The notes below the pieces were generated by a model. That model did no database searches. It saw nothing but the letters and a program-made list of their open reading frames with translations, and was not told the DNA's origin. From assembly GCF_902167145.1 (NCBI RefSeq), contig NC_050097.1, forward strand, positions 228,861,034 through 228,925,033: a stretch of 64,000 bases of DNA, written 5' to 3'. This DNA is from Zea mays (taxonomy: Eukaryota; Streptophyta; Magnoliopsida; Poales; Poaceae). Both the position numbers and the translations under genes were made by a program. Numbering within the stretch: position 1 is the first letter of the stretch; every line of letters starts with the position of its first letter. This document shows, one piece after another, positions 34,801 through 45,054 of this stretch.

Positions 34801-35506
34801 GCGGCGAGGCCGAGGCTCGTCTGCACGCTCGGTGCAGAGGCGGCTGGGCAGCGGCTGTTGTGCGGAACGCGCCTGGGCGGGCAGGGCAGGAGCGGCTCGC
34901 TCCTGGCGACTACCTGGTGCGTGTGAGGGAGAGCAGAGAGAGTATGGGAGAGAAGAGAGAAGGAGGGAGAGAGAGAGAGTTAGGGAGGAAGAAGACACAG
35001 CGGCGGCGGCTGTGCGATGCGATGCGTTCCTTACTGTGATTTGGGGAAGACAATAGGTGGCCCCTACACGTCATAGAGGAGAGAAGAGAGGGAATAGGTC
35101 CACACGTCATTGGCTTAGGGGAGGGAACGTGAGGCTACCTGGGCCAGTTGGCCAGCGGCCGATTTGTTTTTTTTAATTTCGAAATTCATTATTTATTTTT
35201 TTAATAGTTATTCATTATTAAATATATTTTAATTATTCGAAAAGTATATTAAATCTAATAATAATATTTTAACAAATAAAATAAATAATCTCTAGAAAAT
35301 TTCTATTATTTAAATGAGTTGGACATCACACAAGAGAATACTTAAATAAATAAACAAAAATGAAATCCTTGCACTTTACGAACAAACAAAATCATATTGA
35401 CAAAAAAATGAATGCATCAAACACTTGATTCGAATTTTAATTTACTCCCTACTAAGTTTAACAACTAGTAATACGTTATTTTAATTGATGGATTTGAGGT
35501 GTTACA
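31816..35506 (-). repeat. Right LTR of element C (3,691 bp, inverted)
   Basis: The mirror copy of 26409-30099 and identical in length. Where I compared them, the arms differ at roughly one to two percent of sites, mainly transitions. This is an ordinary amount for LTRs that diverged after insertion. Confidence 0.93.
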
Positions 35507-35517
35507 TTCCTGTAGTG

Positions 35518-35757
35518 AATATATATCAATATCCATTTCAAAGAACTTGTAAAATAATTTCAATATCGGTTCTTGTATAAAACTGGTACTAAAGCTCGCA
35601 TTTAGGACCTATTCTTGGCAACAACTAGTACTAAAGGATTAACATTAGTACTAATTGTAAACAATAACCTATACTAAAGAGTTAGCATTAGTATCGGTTG
35701 CATACACCAACCCATACTACTATTTGTACTATATAAATTCATCACTCCCGTCCAGCC
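35518..35757. other. Gene-free flank right of the CACTA element
   Basis: Starts with the aat target duplication, then repeats a 33-base sequence also found at 5608-5640. It contains ctagtactaaag-like motifs like those in 4740-4920. Probably the same old element as 4528-5640, into which the CACTA inserted. Confidence 0.55.
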
Positions 35758-36336
35758 TGAGAGCACCTAGAGGGGGGTGAATAGGTGATCCTGTGAAACT
35801 TAAAACTTAAGCCACAAAACTTGGTTAAACGTTAGCGCAATAATCGCCAAGTGGCTAGAGAGAAGGTCTTGCACAATACGATAATCACAAAGAATTCAAC
35901 ACAGAGAAGACACAGTGATTTATCCCATGGTTCGGCCAAGTACAAAACTTGCCTACTCCACGTTGTGGCGTCCCAACGGACGAGAGTTGCACTCAACTCC
36001 TCTCAAGTGATCCAATGATCAACTTGAATACCACAGTGTTATGCTTTTCTTTTCTTATCCCGTTCGCGAGGAATCTCCACAACTTGGAGCCTCTCGCCCT
36101 TACACTTTTGATGTTCACAAAGAATCACGGAGTAAGGAAGGGAAGCAACACACACAAATCCACAGCAAAATGCGCACACACACGGCCAAGAATCGAGCTC
36201 AAAAGACTATCTCAAAGTTCTCACTAGAACGGAGCTCGAATCACTGAGAATGACAAACGAATGCGCAAAGATTGAGTGTGGATGATCAAGAGTGCTCTAA
36301 GGTTGCTTGGTTGTCTCCTCCATGCGCCTAGGGGTC

Positions 36337-36345
36337 CCTTTTATA
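36337..36345 (-). promoter_or_regulatory. TATA box in the Copia 1 LTR
   Basis: TATAAAAGG on the minus strand, about 580 bases before the LTR end. Confidence 0.6.
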
Positions 36346-36409
36346 GCCCCAAGGCAGCTAGGAGCCGTTGAGAGCAATTCTGGAAGGCTGATCTTGCCTT
36401 CTGTCATCG

Positions 36410-36765
36410 GGCGCACCGGACAGTCTGGTGCACACCGGACAGTGTCCGGTGCCCGATTTCCTTCCTTAAATGGCGAAGCCGACCATTGCTGATCTGGGAG
36501 CCGTTGGCGCACCGGACATGTCCGGTGCACACCGGACAGTCCGGTGCCCCCTTCCGACCGTTGGCCCGGCCACGTGTCGCGCGCAGATTCCGCGGCCGAC
36601 CGTTGGCCCGGCCGACCGTTAGCTCACCGGACAGTCCGGTGCACACCGGACAGTCCGGTGAATTTTAGTCGTACGTCGCCGGTCAATTCCCGAGAGCGGC
36701 CAGTTCGCTCGAGCCAGCCTGGCGCACCGGACACTGTCCGGTGCACCACCGGACAGTCCGGTGCC
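36410..36765. repeat. Sirevirus palindrome cluster
   Basis: Roughly eight copies of CACCGGACAGTCCGGTG or close variants, arranged as four pairs. The same motif in the same part of the LTR occurs in Copia 2. Such palindromes are a known feature of Sirevirus LTRs upstream of the TATA box. Confidence 0.9.
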
Positions 36766-37006
36766 CCAGACCGAAACAGCCTTTTGGCTGTACACAGCCA
36801 ACTCTTCTCTTTTCTTCTTCTTTCTGTTTCTCATACTTAGACAAGTATATTAGTACACAAAACCAATGTACTAAGACTTAGAAACATACCTTTGCTCTTG
36901 ATTTGCACTTTGTCCATTCATGGGCATAGATTTACATTTAAGCACTTGTGTTGGCACTCAATCACCAAAATACTTAGAAATGGCCCAAGGGCACATTTCC
37001 CTTTCA

Positions 37007-37795
37007 ATCTCCCCCTTTTTGGTGATTTATGCCAACACAACATAAAGCAACCAGAACAAGTGCAATATCACTTCAAATAAAAACTCAAATTCATTTTGAT
37101 TCAATTTGGCATATATGGATCATCCTTTGCCACCACTTGGTTTGTTTTTGCAAATCAAACTCAAAATCCTATCTCTAAGTCAAATCCACTTGTAGAGACA
37201 TAAAGAGAGGTTTTCCATAGAAAATTGATTCAAGATTCCAAAAACTCTCCCTTTTTCCCATAATCAACACTTCTCCCCACAAGAGGCCAACTTTTGACAA
37301 AAGAGACAATGCAAGAGTTTTGACAAACCAAAAGCTCTATCCTACTGTTTTCAAAGTTTCTCAAGTGGTAGCTGATCCATTTATTTCTTTGGCCTTTATT
37401 TTCTCCCCCTTTGGCATCAAGCACCAAAACGGGATCAATCTTGGCCCTTTAACCCCATTGCCTCACCAAAATCTTCAATTAAGAGCAAATAGGCAATAAG
37501 AGTCAAAAGATGAACTTGGAAAAGTTACTCTTTTCATCGGAGTGCAGTGGAAGTCTTTCATGGTCCAAGTCCACCTTTTCCCTTTTTAATTCTCCTTTGA
37601 GACTAAAAACAAGCAAACTCAAGCATATGGTTAGTCTCAAAGGGTCAAGTTGTAAGACATCTCCCCCTAAAACTGTGCATCACTTTGCAACGGACTTGTG
37701 AGGTCCAGGGAGTGTTTGTACAACTTGAGCACCACAATAAGCAACAAAATGCAGAATTAACATGATCAAAGGCATAAACACATGTATGCTACAAT
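37007..37795 (-). promoter_or_regulatory. Noncoding 3' region with multiple polypurine tracts
   Basis: Between the pol stop and the LTR there is no gene. On the minus strand AAAAAGGGGGAGA lies directly before the LTR, and further AGGGGGAGA-type tracts occur near 37405 and 37665. Repeated purine tracts here are typical of Sireviruses. Confidence 0.75.
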
Positions 37796-40605
37796 TCAAT
37801 CCAAGTTCCGCGAATCTAAGACATTTAGCTCACTACGCAGCCTGCAAAAGGTCTTCTCATCTAGAGGCTTGGTAAAGATATCAGCTAGCTGGTTCTCGGT
37901 GCTAACATGAAACACTTCGATATCTCCCTTTTGCTGGTGATCTCTCAAAAAGTGATGCCGGATGTCAATGTGCTTTGTGCGGCTGTGTTCAACAGGATTT
38001 TTCGCCATGCGGATAGCACTCTCATTGTCACATAGGAGTGGGACTTTGCTCAGATTGTAGCCAAAGTCCCTGAGGGTTTGCCTCATCCAAAGTAGTTGCG
38101 CGCAACACTGTCCTGCGGCAACATACTCGGCCTCAACGGTGGATAGGGCAACGGAGGTTTGTTTCTTAGAGTTCCACGACACCAGGGACCTTCCTAAGAA
38201 TTGGCACGTCCCTGATGTACTCTTCCTATCGACCTTACATCCAGCATAGTCGGAATCTGAGTATCCAACCAAGTCAAAGGTAGACCCCTTTGGATACCAG
38301 AGCCCGAAGCAAGGCGTAGCAACCAAATATCTAAGAATTCGCTTCACCGCCACTAAGTGACACTCCTTAGGATCGGATTGAAATCTAGCACACATGCATA
38401 CGCTAAGCATAATATCCGGTCTACTAGCACATAAATAAAGTAAAGACCCTATCATTGACCGGTATGCTTTTTGATCAACGGACTTACCTCCTTTGTTGAG
38501 GTCGGTGTGTCCGTCGGTCCCCATCGGAGTCTTTGCGGGCTTGGCGTCCTTCATCCCAAACCGCTTCAGCAAGTCTTGCGTGTACTTTGTTTGGGAGATG
38601 AAGGTGCCGTCCTTGAGTTGCTTCACTTGAAACCCAAGGAAGTAGTTCAACTCGCCCATCATCGACATCTCGAATTTCTGCATCATAACCCTGCTAAACT
38701 CTTCACAAGACTTTTGGTTAGTAGAGCCAAATATTATGTCATCGACATAAATTTGGCACACAAACAAATCACCATCACATGTCTTAGTAAAAAGAGTTGG
38801 ATCGGCTTTCCCAACCTTGAAAGCATTAACAATTAGAAAGTCTCTAAGGCATTCATACCATGCTCTTGGGGCTTGCTTAAGTCCATAGAGCGCCTTAGAG
38901 AGCTTACACACGTGGTCGGGGTACCGTACATCCTCGAAGCCAGGGGGTTGCTCCACGTACACCTCCTCCTTGATTGGCCCGTTGAGGAAAGCGCTCTTCA
39001 CATCCATTTGGAACAACCTGAAAGAATGGTGAGCAGCATATGCTAGCAAGATACGAATTGATTCTAGCCTAGCCACAGGAGCAAACGTCTCCTCAAAGTC
39101 CAAACCTGCGACTTGGGCATAACCTTTTGCCACAAGTCGAGCCTTGTTCCTCGTCACCACCCCGTGCTCGTCCTGTTTGTTGCGGAATACCCACTTGGTT
39201 CCCACAACGTTTTGCTTGGGACGAGGCACCAGTGTCCAAACTTCATTTCGCTTGAAGTTGTTGAGTTCCTCCTGCATGGCTAACACCCAGTCCGGATCTA
39301 GCAAGGCCTCTTCTACCCTGAAAGGCTCAATAGAAGAGACAAAGGAGTAATGCTCACAAAAATTAACTAATCGAGATCGAGTAGTTACTCCCTTGCTAAT
39401 ATCACCCAGAATTTGGTCGACGGGATGATCCCTTTGAATCATCGCTCGAACTTGGGTTGGAGGTGCCGGTTGTGCTTCTTCCTCCATCACATGATCATCT
39501 TGTGCTCCCCCTTGATCACACTCCTCTTGATGAACCTGTTCATCGTTTTGAGTTGGGGGATGCATCATTGTTGTGGAAGAAGGTTGATCTTGCTCCAATT
39601 GTTCCTATGGTCGCACATCACCAATCGTCATGGTGCGCATAGCGGCCGTTGGAACGTCTTCTTCATCTACATCATCAAGATCAACAACTTGCTCTCTTGG
39701 AGAGCCATTAGTCTCATCAAATACAACGTCGCTAGAGACTTCAACCAAACCCGATGATTTGTTGAAGACTCTATACGCCTTTGTATTTGAGTCATAACCT
39801 AACAAAAACCCTTCTACAGCTTTGGGAGCAAATTTAGAATTTCTACCCTTCTTCACTAGAATGTAGCACCTGCTCCCAAATACACGAAAGTAGGATACAT
39901 TGGGTTTGTTACCGGTTAGTAGCTCATACGAAGTCTTCTTGAGGAGGCGATGAAAGTAGACCCTGTTGATGGCGTGGCAAGCCGTGTTCACGGCTTCCGA
40001 CCAGAAACACTCGGGGGTCTTGAATTCTCCAAGCATCGTCCTTGCCATATCGATTAGCGTCCTGTTCTTCCTCTCTACCACACCATTTTGCTGTGGTGTG
40101 TAGGGAGCGGAGAACTCGTGCTTGATCCCTTCCTCCTCAAGGAACTCCTCCACTTGAAGGTTCTTGAACTCGGACCCGTTGTCGCTCCTTATCTTCTTCA
40201 CCTTGAGCTCAAACTCATTTTGAGCTCTCCTGAGGAAGCGCTTGAGGGTCCCTTGGGTTTCAGACTTATCCTGCAAAAAGAACACCCAAGTGAAGCGGGA
40301 AAAGTCATCGACAATAACTAGACCATACTTACTTCCCCCTATGCTCAGATAGGCGACGGGTCCGAAGAGGTCCATATGCAGCAGCTCCAGGGGTCTTGAA
40401 GTGGTCATCACATTCTTGCTGTGATGCGCTCCTCCCACCTGTTTACCTTGCCTTGATTCCCATCACCGAATATAATTGAATCTTGGGAATCCTTATTCTT
40501 GACGTAGGAGGTGAACATCTTCTTCTCCCCCGTCATATGGTTTGTGCATCCGCTGTCGATAATCCAGCTTGAACCCCCGGATGCATAAACCTGCAAGGCA
40601 AATTT
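37796..40605 (-). pseudogene. pol: Copia 1 pol: protease, integrase, RT, RNase H, broken
   Basis: The PR frame (40605-40440) has [13 protein letters not shown] and breaks off after GDGNQGK. It joins directly to the end of the Cys/His integrase motif in another frame. Compared with Copia 2 about 395 bases are missing, including the HHCC zinc-binding part. Integrase continues 40438-39605 ([22 protein letters not shown]) and ends at a TAG, 39605-39607. The same frame resumes to 37796 with RT ([23 protein letters not shown]) and RNase H ([19 protein letters not shown]). One deletion plus one stop make it non-functional. Confidence 0.9.
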
Positions 40606-41723
40606 AGGCTTGGGACTTAGGTACCCAACTCTTGTTGGGTCCTACAAGGTTAGTCACAATTTCCTTAGGGATCCAAATGCAAGTTTTATCACCCTTGCAT
40701 TTTGCCCCTAACTTCCTAGCAATCACCTTTCTATCCTTTCTACAAATTGCAAAGGAAGCATTCAAAGCATGATATATTGTAGAAGGTTCATTAACTTTCC
40801 TAGGAACATTAACAACATTTCTCCTAGGCATATTATGAACAACATTTCTCCTACCAACATTCCTATCATGCACATAGAAAGAACTAGAAGCAAACATGTC
40901 ATGAGAATCATAAACATATGAATCAAAAACATTATAACTTCTATTTGCATTTCTAGTATGTCTCCTATCATGGTACATAAAAGCATGGTTCTTTTTAGCA
41001 CTACTAGCCATAGGAGCCTTCCCTTTCTCCTTGGTGGAGATAGGAGCCTTATGGCTTGTCAAGTCCTTGGCTTCCCTCTTGTAGCCAAGTCCATCCTTAA
41101 TTGAGGGGTGTCTACCAATTGTGTAGGCATCCCTTGCAAATTTTAGCTTATCAAAATTACTCTTGCTAGTCTTAAGTTGAGCATTAAGACTAGCCAATTC
41201 ATCATTAAGTTTGGAAATTGAAACTAGGTGTTCACTACAAGCATCAATGTCAAAATCTTTACACCTATTACAAGTTTCAACAATTTCTACACAAGAATTA
41301 GATTTACTAGCTACTTCTAGTCTAGCATTTAAATCATCATTAAAACTCTTTAACTTAGCAATAGTTTCATGACAAGAAGATAGTTCACTAGAGAGCATTT
41401 CATTTCTCTTAATTTCTAGAGCAAGAGATTTCTGAGCTTCTATAAATTTATCATGTTCTTCATACAACAAATCCTCTTGCTTTTCTAAAAGTATATTCCT
41501 ATCATTCAAGGCATCAATCAATTCATTAATTTTGTCTACCTTGGTTCTATCTAATCCCTTGAATAAGCATGAGTAATCTATCTCATCATCATCACTAGAC
41601 TCATCCTCACTTGAAGAAGCATAAGTACTAGTATTATGAGTGCTTACTTTCTTCTCCCTTGCCATGAGGCAAGTGTGTCGCTCGTTGGGGAAGAGGGATG
41701 ACTTGTTGAAGGCAGTGGCGGCG
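40604..41723 (-). pseudogene. gag: Copia 1 gag, C-terminal part only
   Basis: Open from the junction with Gypsy D (41723) to TAA 40604-40606. The fragment lies downstream of the nucleocapsid knuckle: an acidic SSEDESSDDDEID segment, a long coiled coil (about 41560-41130), a Cys pair (CNRCKDFDIDAC), and a basic C-terminus ending SWVPKSQA. Pol follows in the +1 frame, as in Copia 2. The rest of gag is on the far side of Gypsy D. Confidence 0.85.
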
Positions 41724-42019
41724 TGTAACGCCCTGAATTTGGGGGTAGAATTTTTTCTTCTTGTCTCTCACCAAATTCAGGCGTTACCCCTTTTCTTTTC
41801 TCGTTTCCTCGCTAAACCTTGATATTTTTCCAAAGTTATAGCGGGGTTTGGCTTGGATTTCCCGTCTAAAGAAAAAAAACCTAAATTACTTTATTTTGTG
41901 TGAAGCATCATGCCGAACCATGCATATTTTTTGGGTGTTTAAAATGTGAAAGCATTCATCCCGAGAAAATTAGATTTTAGAAAAAGAAAACCTTTTTCTT
42001 TTTCTCTCCCTCCCTCTCT

Positions 42020-43260
42020 TTCCCATTTCGGCCCAGCCCCCCCCCCTTCGGCCGGCCCAGCCGCCCCCTCCCCCCTCCCCTCCCGCGTGGGCCCCGGCCG
42101 GCCCAGCCGCGCGCGCCCCCCCTTCCCCCACTTTGGGCCCATCCGGCCCAGCCGCCCCCCACCCTTTTCTTTTTTTCCCAAAAATCCCCCCCGCGGGCCC
42201 CGCCCGTCATTCTCTCGCTCTCTCTCTCCCCAAACCCTAACCGCGCCGCCCTTGCCCTAGCGCCGCCGCCGCCGTCGCCTCTCCCCTCCCCGGCGCCGCC
42301 GCCGCGCCGCCCCCCTCCGGTGAGGCCCCCCTCCTCCCCTCTCCTTCCCCCCTTCTCCCTCCTCCTCCCTCGCCCGCCCGGCCACCCGCTTCGGCCGCCC
42401 CCGCCCCGGCGTCCCGCGTCCGGCCTCCCCCGGCCGCCCCCGCGCCGTCCTCGGCCGGCGCCGCCGCGCCCGCCCCGCCTCGGCGAGCCGCCCCCGCCCC
42501 GTCCGGCCCCGGCGAGCCCGCGTCCGACCTCCCCCGGCTCGGCCCCGCCCGCGCCGCCTCTCCCCCGGTTGCCCGCGGCCTCCCCCAGCCGCCCTCGCCC
42601 GTCCCCGGCGAGCTTGGCTGCCCCGCGCCGCCCGCGCCCGGCCGCTCCGGCGAGCCCGCGCCCGGCCGCTCCGGCGAGCCCCCGCCCCGTCCCGCGCTCG
42701 GCCGCGCCCCTCGGCCCCGCCCCCGGCTTGGCCGCCCTCGGCTGCCTCGCCCCCGGCGAGCCCCGCGCCCGCGTCGGCCCCGCCTCGCCGCCCTCCGGCG
42801 AGCCGCCCTCGCCCGGCCCCGCTCGGCCCCGCCCTCGCGCCCGCTCCGGCGAGCCGCCCGCGCGCGCCCGCCTCCCGGCGAGCTCGCCCCCCCCGGTTCA
42901 ACCGCCCCGTGCCCCGGCTCGGCCGCCCGTCCCCGCGCTCGGCCTCGTCCGGCCGCGTCCTCGCTCGCTCGCGCTCGCTGGCCCCGGCGTGCTTGCCCGC
43001 CCGCCCCGCCGTGCCTTGCTCGCGTCGTGTCGGCCCCGGTGTAGCCTTGAGTTCGGCCCAGCGTGCCTATGGCGCGCGGCTTTGAGCTCGTCTAGCGCAC
43101 GGCCCCGACGTGCGTACGGTTAGTCCGTGGCGTGTGCGTGCGGCCTCGCGTGCGTGCCCGCGTAGTGCGCGTGCCTTGGCACGACTCGTCGTGCCTCGTC
43201 TACCCCCCCTAACCCCTCGTCTACCCCCCTAACCCCTCGTCTACCCCCCCGTCTCCTATA
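42020..43260. repeat. C/G-rich, CpG-dense block of the Gypsy D LTR
   Basis: Made of short ccccggcgagcc and cggccgccc-type repeats. It ends with three copies of a cccctaacccctcgtcta unit (43197-43254). Long Pro/Arg-rich open frames on both strands reflect composition and are not called as genes. A TATA box is not obvious; the block may act as a CpG-rich promoter. Confidence 0.7.
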
Positions 43261-43647
43261 TGCGCTAATCACGTCGTTTATATTAATAAGGTAGGAGTCT
43301 TAATTTGGAAATTGGCTACGATAGTTAATTTGTATATTCAATCGTCTATCTTATTCTATGTTAATCTACTAAAAGTGATCGCGTTTACAGTAGTGCATGT
43401 AGCTAATTCTTTTGTTAGAACTGATTAAAACTAGAGCACGTGACGTCTAGTCTTTCATTTACCCGTAGTGTCCCTCGAGCATAAGCCTCAACCCTTGCGA
43501 GACTTTCCCTCGTTTCTTTCTAACCAAGGTAAATTCATTATCGTATGTGGTATTCTGTGCATATTTGCTTTACTTGTTCTCTTGTATGGTGTACTGTTGG
43601 TTTCCTAATTTCAATGGATGGATGTATGTATGTTTGCACCCGCTTAG

Positions 43648-44782
43648 AGAACGATCCGGTTGAAGAGCCCGAGGAACTCGCAGGAGAAGCCCCTGAGCAG
43701 CAGTCGGTTGGTGGAGGCAAGTGTCCCTTGACCTATCCATGTCCTACTCATTATTTAATTCACCTCCCGCTTTACACATTTATGCCTGAGGATTGACTAG
43801 TTTTGTTATCCATGTCCTTGTTTACCTATTTGGGTTGGATTATTACTGTTTAGCTTTATGCTATTGCTCAACTATAATCAATGAACATGATGAGATTATC
43901 TATGATACGCTGTTTTCCCTTCTCTTATGATGATGTTATGCTTGTGGTCATCAAGGGGGCTCGAGCGGTTTCTCGAGTGCCTCTCCGTAAGGACCTGTTC
44001 TATGGATGACCGCCCGGGAAAACAGTGCAACCATGAGGGTGGAATGGGGTGCCCTTAGCTGAATAATTAGAGGATCCGGGATGTAGTTCACTTAGCCGTC
44101 GTGCCGTCAATGGGGCTCGGTGTATGCGGCTCGCTCTGCCAAGGTTGATTTGTCCCTTGGGGAGGAGTGCGGTACATTTAGGAAACCTAACGGGTGGCTA
44201 CAGCCCTGGGGAATCTTTGTAAAGGCTACGTAGTGATGCCCTGCTGGGTCACCTTGGTAGTGATCAATGGAGAGTCATGATCTCCGGGCAGAATGGGAAT
44301 CACGGCTTGTGGGTAAAGTGCACAACCTCTGCAGAGTGTTTGAAAACTGATATATCAGCCGTGCTCGCGGTTATGAGCGGCCAAGGGAGCTCCAGTGATT
44401 AGTGGTACTTGATCAGAGACATTGTGGTACAGGTGGCTATGAGAATCGATGGTTTTGGTTATGACTATGGTGCTGGTAAGTGGTATTCTTTCCGTTTGGA
44501 AAGGGTACATCGGGTTAATAACTTGGGTAATGCTAAAACTTGGCTTTCTACTAGTAAGTAATAATCTGACCAACTAAAAGCAACTTCTTGACTTATCCCC
44601 ACATAAAGCTAGTCCACTACAGCCAAACAGGATGCTTGCTGAGTATGTTGATGTGTACTCACCCTTGCTCTACACACCAAACCCCCCCATCCCCAGGTTG
44701 TCAGCATTGCAACCACTGCTCAGGCGAAGATGAAGCTGTGGAAGGAGACTTCCAGGAGTTCCAAGACTACGACGAGTTCTAG
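43648..44782 (+). CDS. Candidate spliced acidic reading frame in the Gypsy D LTR
   Basis: Proposed exons are an upstream one ending at 43528 (aaccaag before gtaaat), 43648-43716 (after cgcttag, 69 bases, GC donor gcaagt) and 44697-44782 (after a C-rich tract and cccag, stop TAG 44780-44782). In phase 1 the frame reads ENDPVEEPEELAGEAPEQQ, then GCQHCNHC and an acidic end QDYDEF. Exon order, phases and the GC-AG intron match the element C LTR although the DNA is largely diverged. In the 3' LTR one G is missing at the third acceptor (near 63775), which would break that copy. No start codon and no transcript are known. Confidence 0.35.
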
Positions 44783-45042
44783 GAGTGGGTTAGCGGCAAC
44801 CCCCAGTCGGCTGCCTGTGAAGGCCGCAGTTATCTACGTTTCTTTTCCGCACTTTGATTTATTGTAAGAACTATATGGACGTCTCAGACGTATGATGTAA
44901 CCGACTATTTCCCTTATTAATACTATTTTGAGCACTGTGTGAGGACGTCCATATTATGTAACTGCTGTGTACGTGAATAACTGATCCTGGCACGTACATG
45001 GTTCGCATTCGGTTTGCCTTCTAAAACCGGGTGTGACATAAG

Positions 45043-45054
45043 TGGTATCAAAGC
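45043..45054 (+). promoter_or_regulatory. Primer-binding site of Gypsy D
   Basis: TGGTATCAAAGC, identical to element C, four bases after the LTR. Initiator Met-tRNA type with one mismatch. Confidence 0.85.

Larger units (their letters stand above)
26409..35506. mobile_element. Element C: palindromic LTR retrotransposon (inverted LTR pair)
   Basis: Left arm 26409-30938 and right arm 30977-35506 are inverted copies of 4,530 bp each around a 38-nt loop. Each arm is a full 3,691-bp LTR, a primer-binding site and the first part of the coding region. The element starts TGTAACACCTC and ends with the complement, GAGGTGTTACA. It is flanked by ttcct at 26404-26408 and 35507-35511, a 5-bp target duplication. 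Integrase, reverse transcriptase and a polypurine tract are absent, so it was moved by enzymes from another copy. LTR start, primer site and coding start resemble Gypsy D, so it belongs to the Tekay/Del-type group. Confidence 0.93.
5641..35517 (+). mobile_element. CACTA (En/Spm) transposon carrying nested retrotransposons
   Basis: The left end CACTACAGGAAAC (5641-5653) is matched 13 of 13 by the inverted right end. That right end is split by element C: gtttcct at 26402-26408 and gtagtg at 35512-35517. The 3-bp target duplication is aat at 5638-5640 and 35518-35520. Subterminal TATTTTCGTCGGC repeats lie at both ends. Two genes lie between them in the usual CACTA order, a TNP2/TnpD-like gene and a Transposase_24/TnpA-like gene. 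Removing Gypsy B, element C and their duplications leaves about 8.9 kb. Both genes are damaged, so it is not autonomous as it stands. Confidence 0.93.
35758..37006 (-). repeat. 3' LTR of Copia 1 (1,249 bp)
   Basis: On the minus strand it runs from TGAAAGGGAA to GGTGCTCTCA. It contains a TATA box and a cluster of CACCGGAC/GTCCGGTG palindromes. The end at 35758 matches the fragment at 1-79 in mirrored orientation. Confidence 0.9.
35758..41723 (-). mobile_element. Copia 1: Sirevirus, left part, cut inside gag by Gypsy D
   Basis: In minus-strand order the pieces in view are part of gag (41723-40604), pol with a deletion and a stop (40605-37796), a noncoding stretch with several purine tracts, and the 3' LTR (35758-37006). 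The 5' part of gag, the primer site and the 5' LTR must lie beyond the right side of Gypsy D, outside the window. The site of interruption carries cggcg at 41719-41723, one copy of the Gypsy D target duplication. Confidence 0.92.
41724..45038 (+). repeat. 5' LTR of Gypsy D (3,315 bp)
   Basis: From TGTAACGCCC to GTGTGACA. It has a short AT-rich start with a small inverted repeat (ctgaatttgggg / caaattcagg), a 1.2-kb C/G-rich block (42020-43250), an AT-rich intron-like part, the candidate small exons, and a 3' part. By eye it differs from the 3' LTR by about 0.5 percent plus a few small indels. Confidence 0.93.

Noticed and set aside
26409..35506. Palindrome as a sequencing or assembly artefact
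   Set aside because: Artefact arms would be identical and would include flanking CACTA sequence. Here the arms differ at scattered sites and end exactly at TG/CA with a target duplication. Long-read confirmation would still be good.
26409..35506. Two independent opposite insertions joined by a deletion
   Set aside because: The outer sides would then carry unrelated target duplications. The outer ttcct copies match and restore the CACTA terminus exactly.
1..37006. LTR pieces at 1-79 and 35758-37006 as the two ends of one element around everything between
   Set aside because: The two ends are in opposite orientation and the piece at 1-79 lies inside Gypsy A, so they belong to separate insertions.
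42320..43123. 267-residue Pro/Arg-rich open frame, and its partner on the other strand
   Set aside because: The C/G-rich repeats of the LTR lack stops in several frames. The peptide has no complexity, and its copy at 61412-62164 changes frame and ending.
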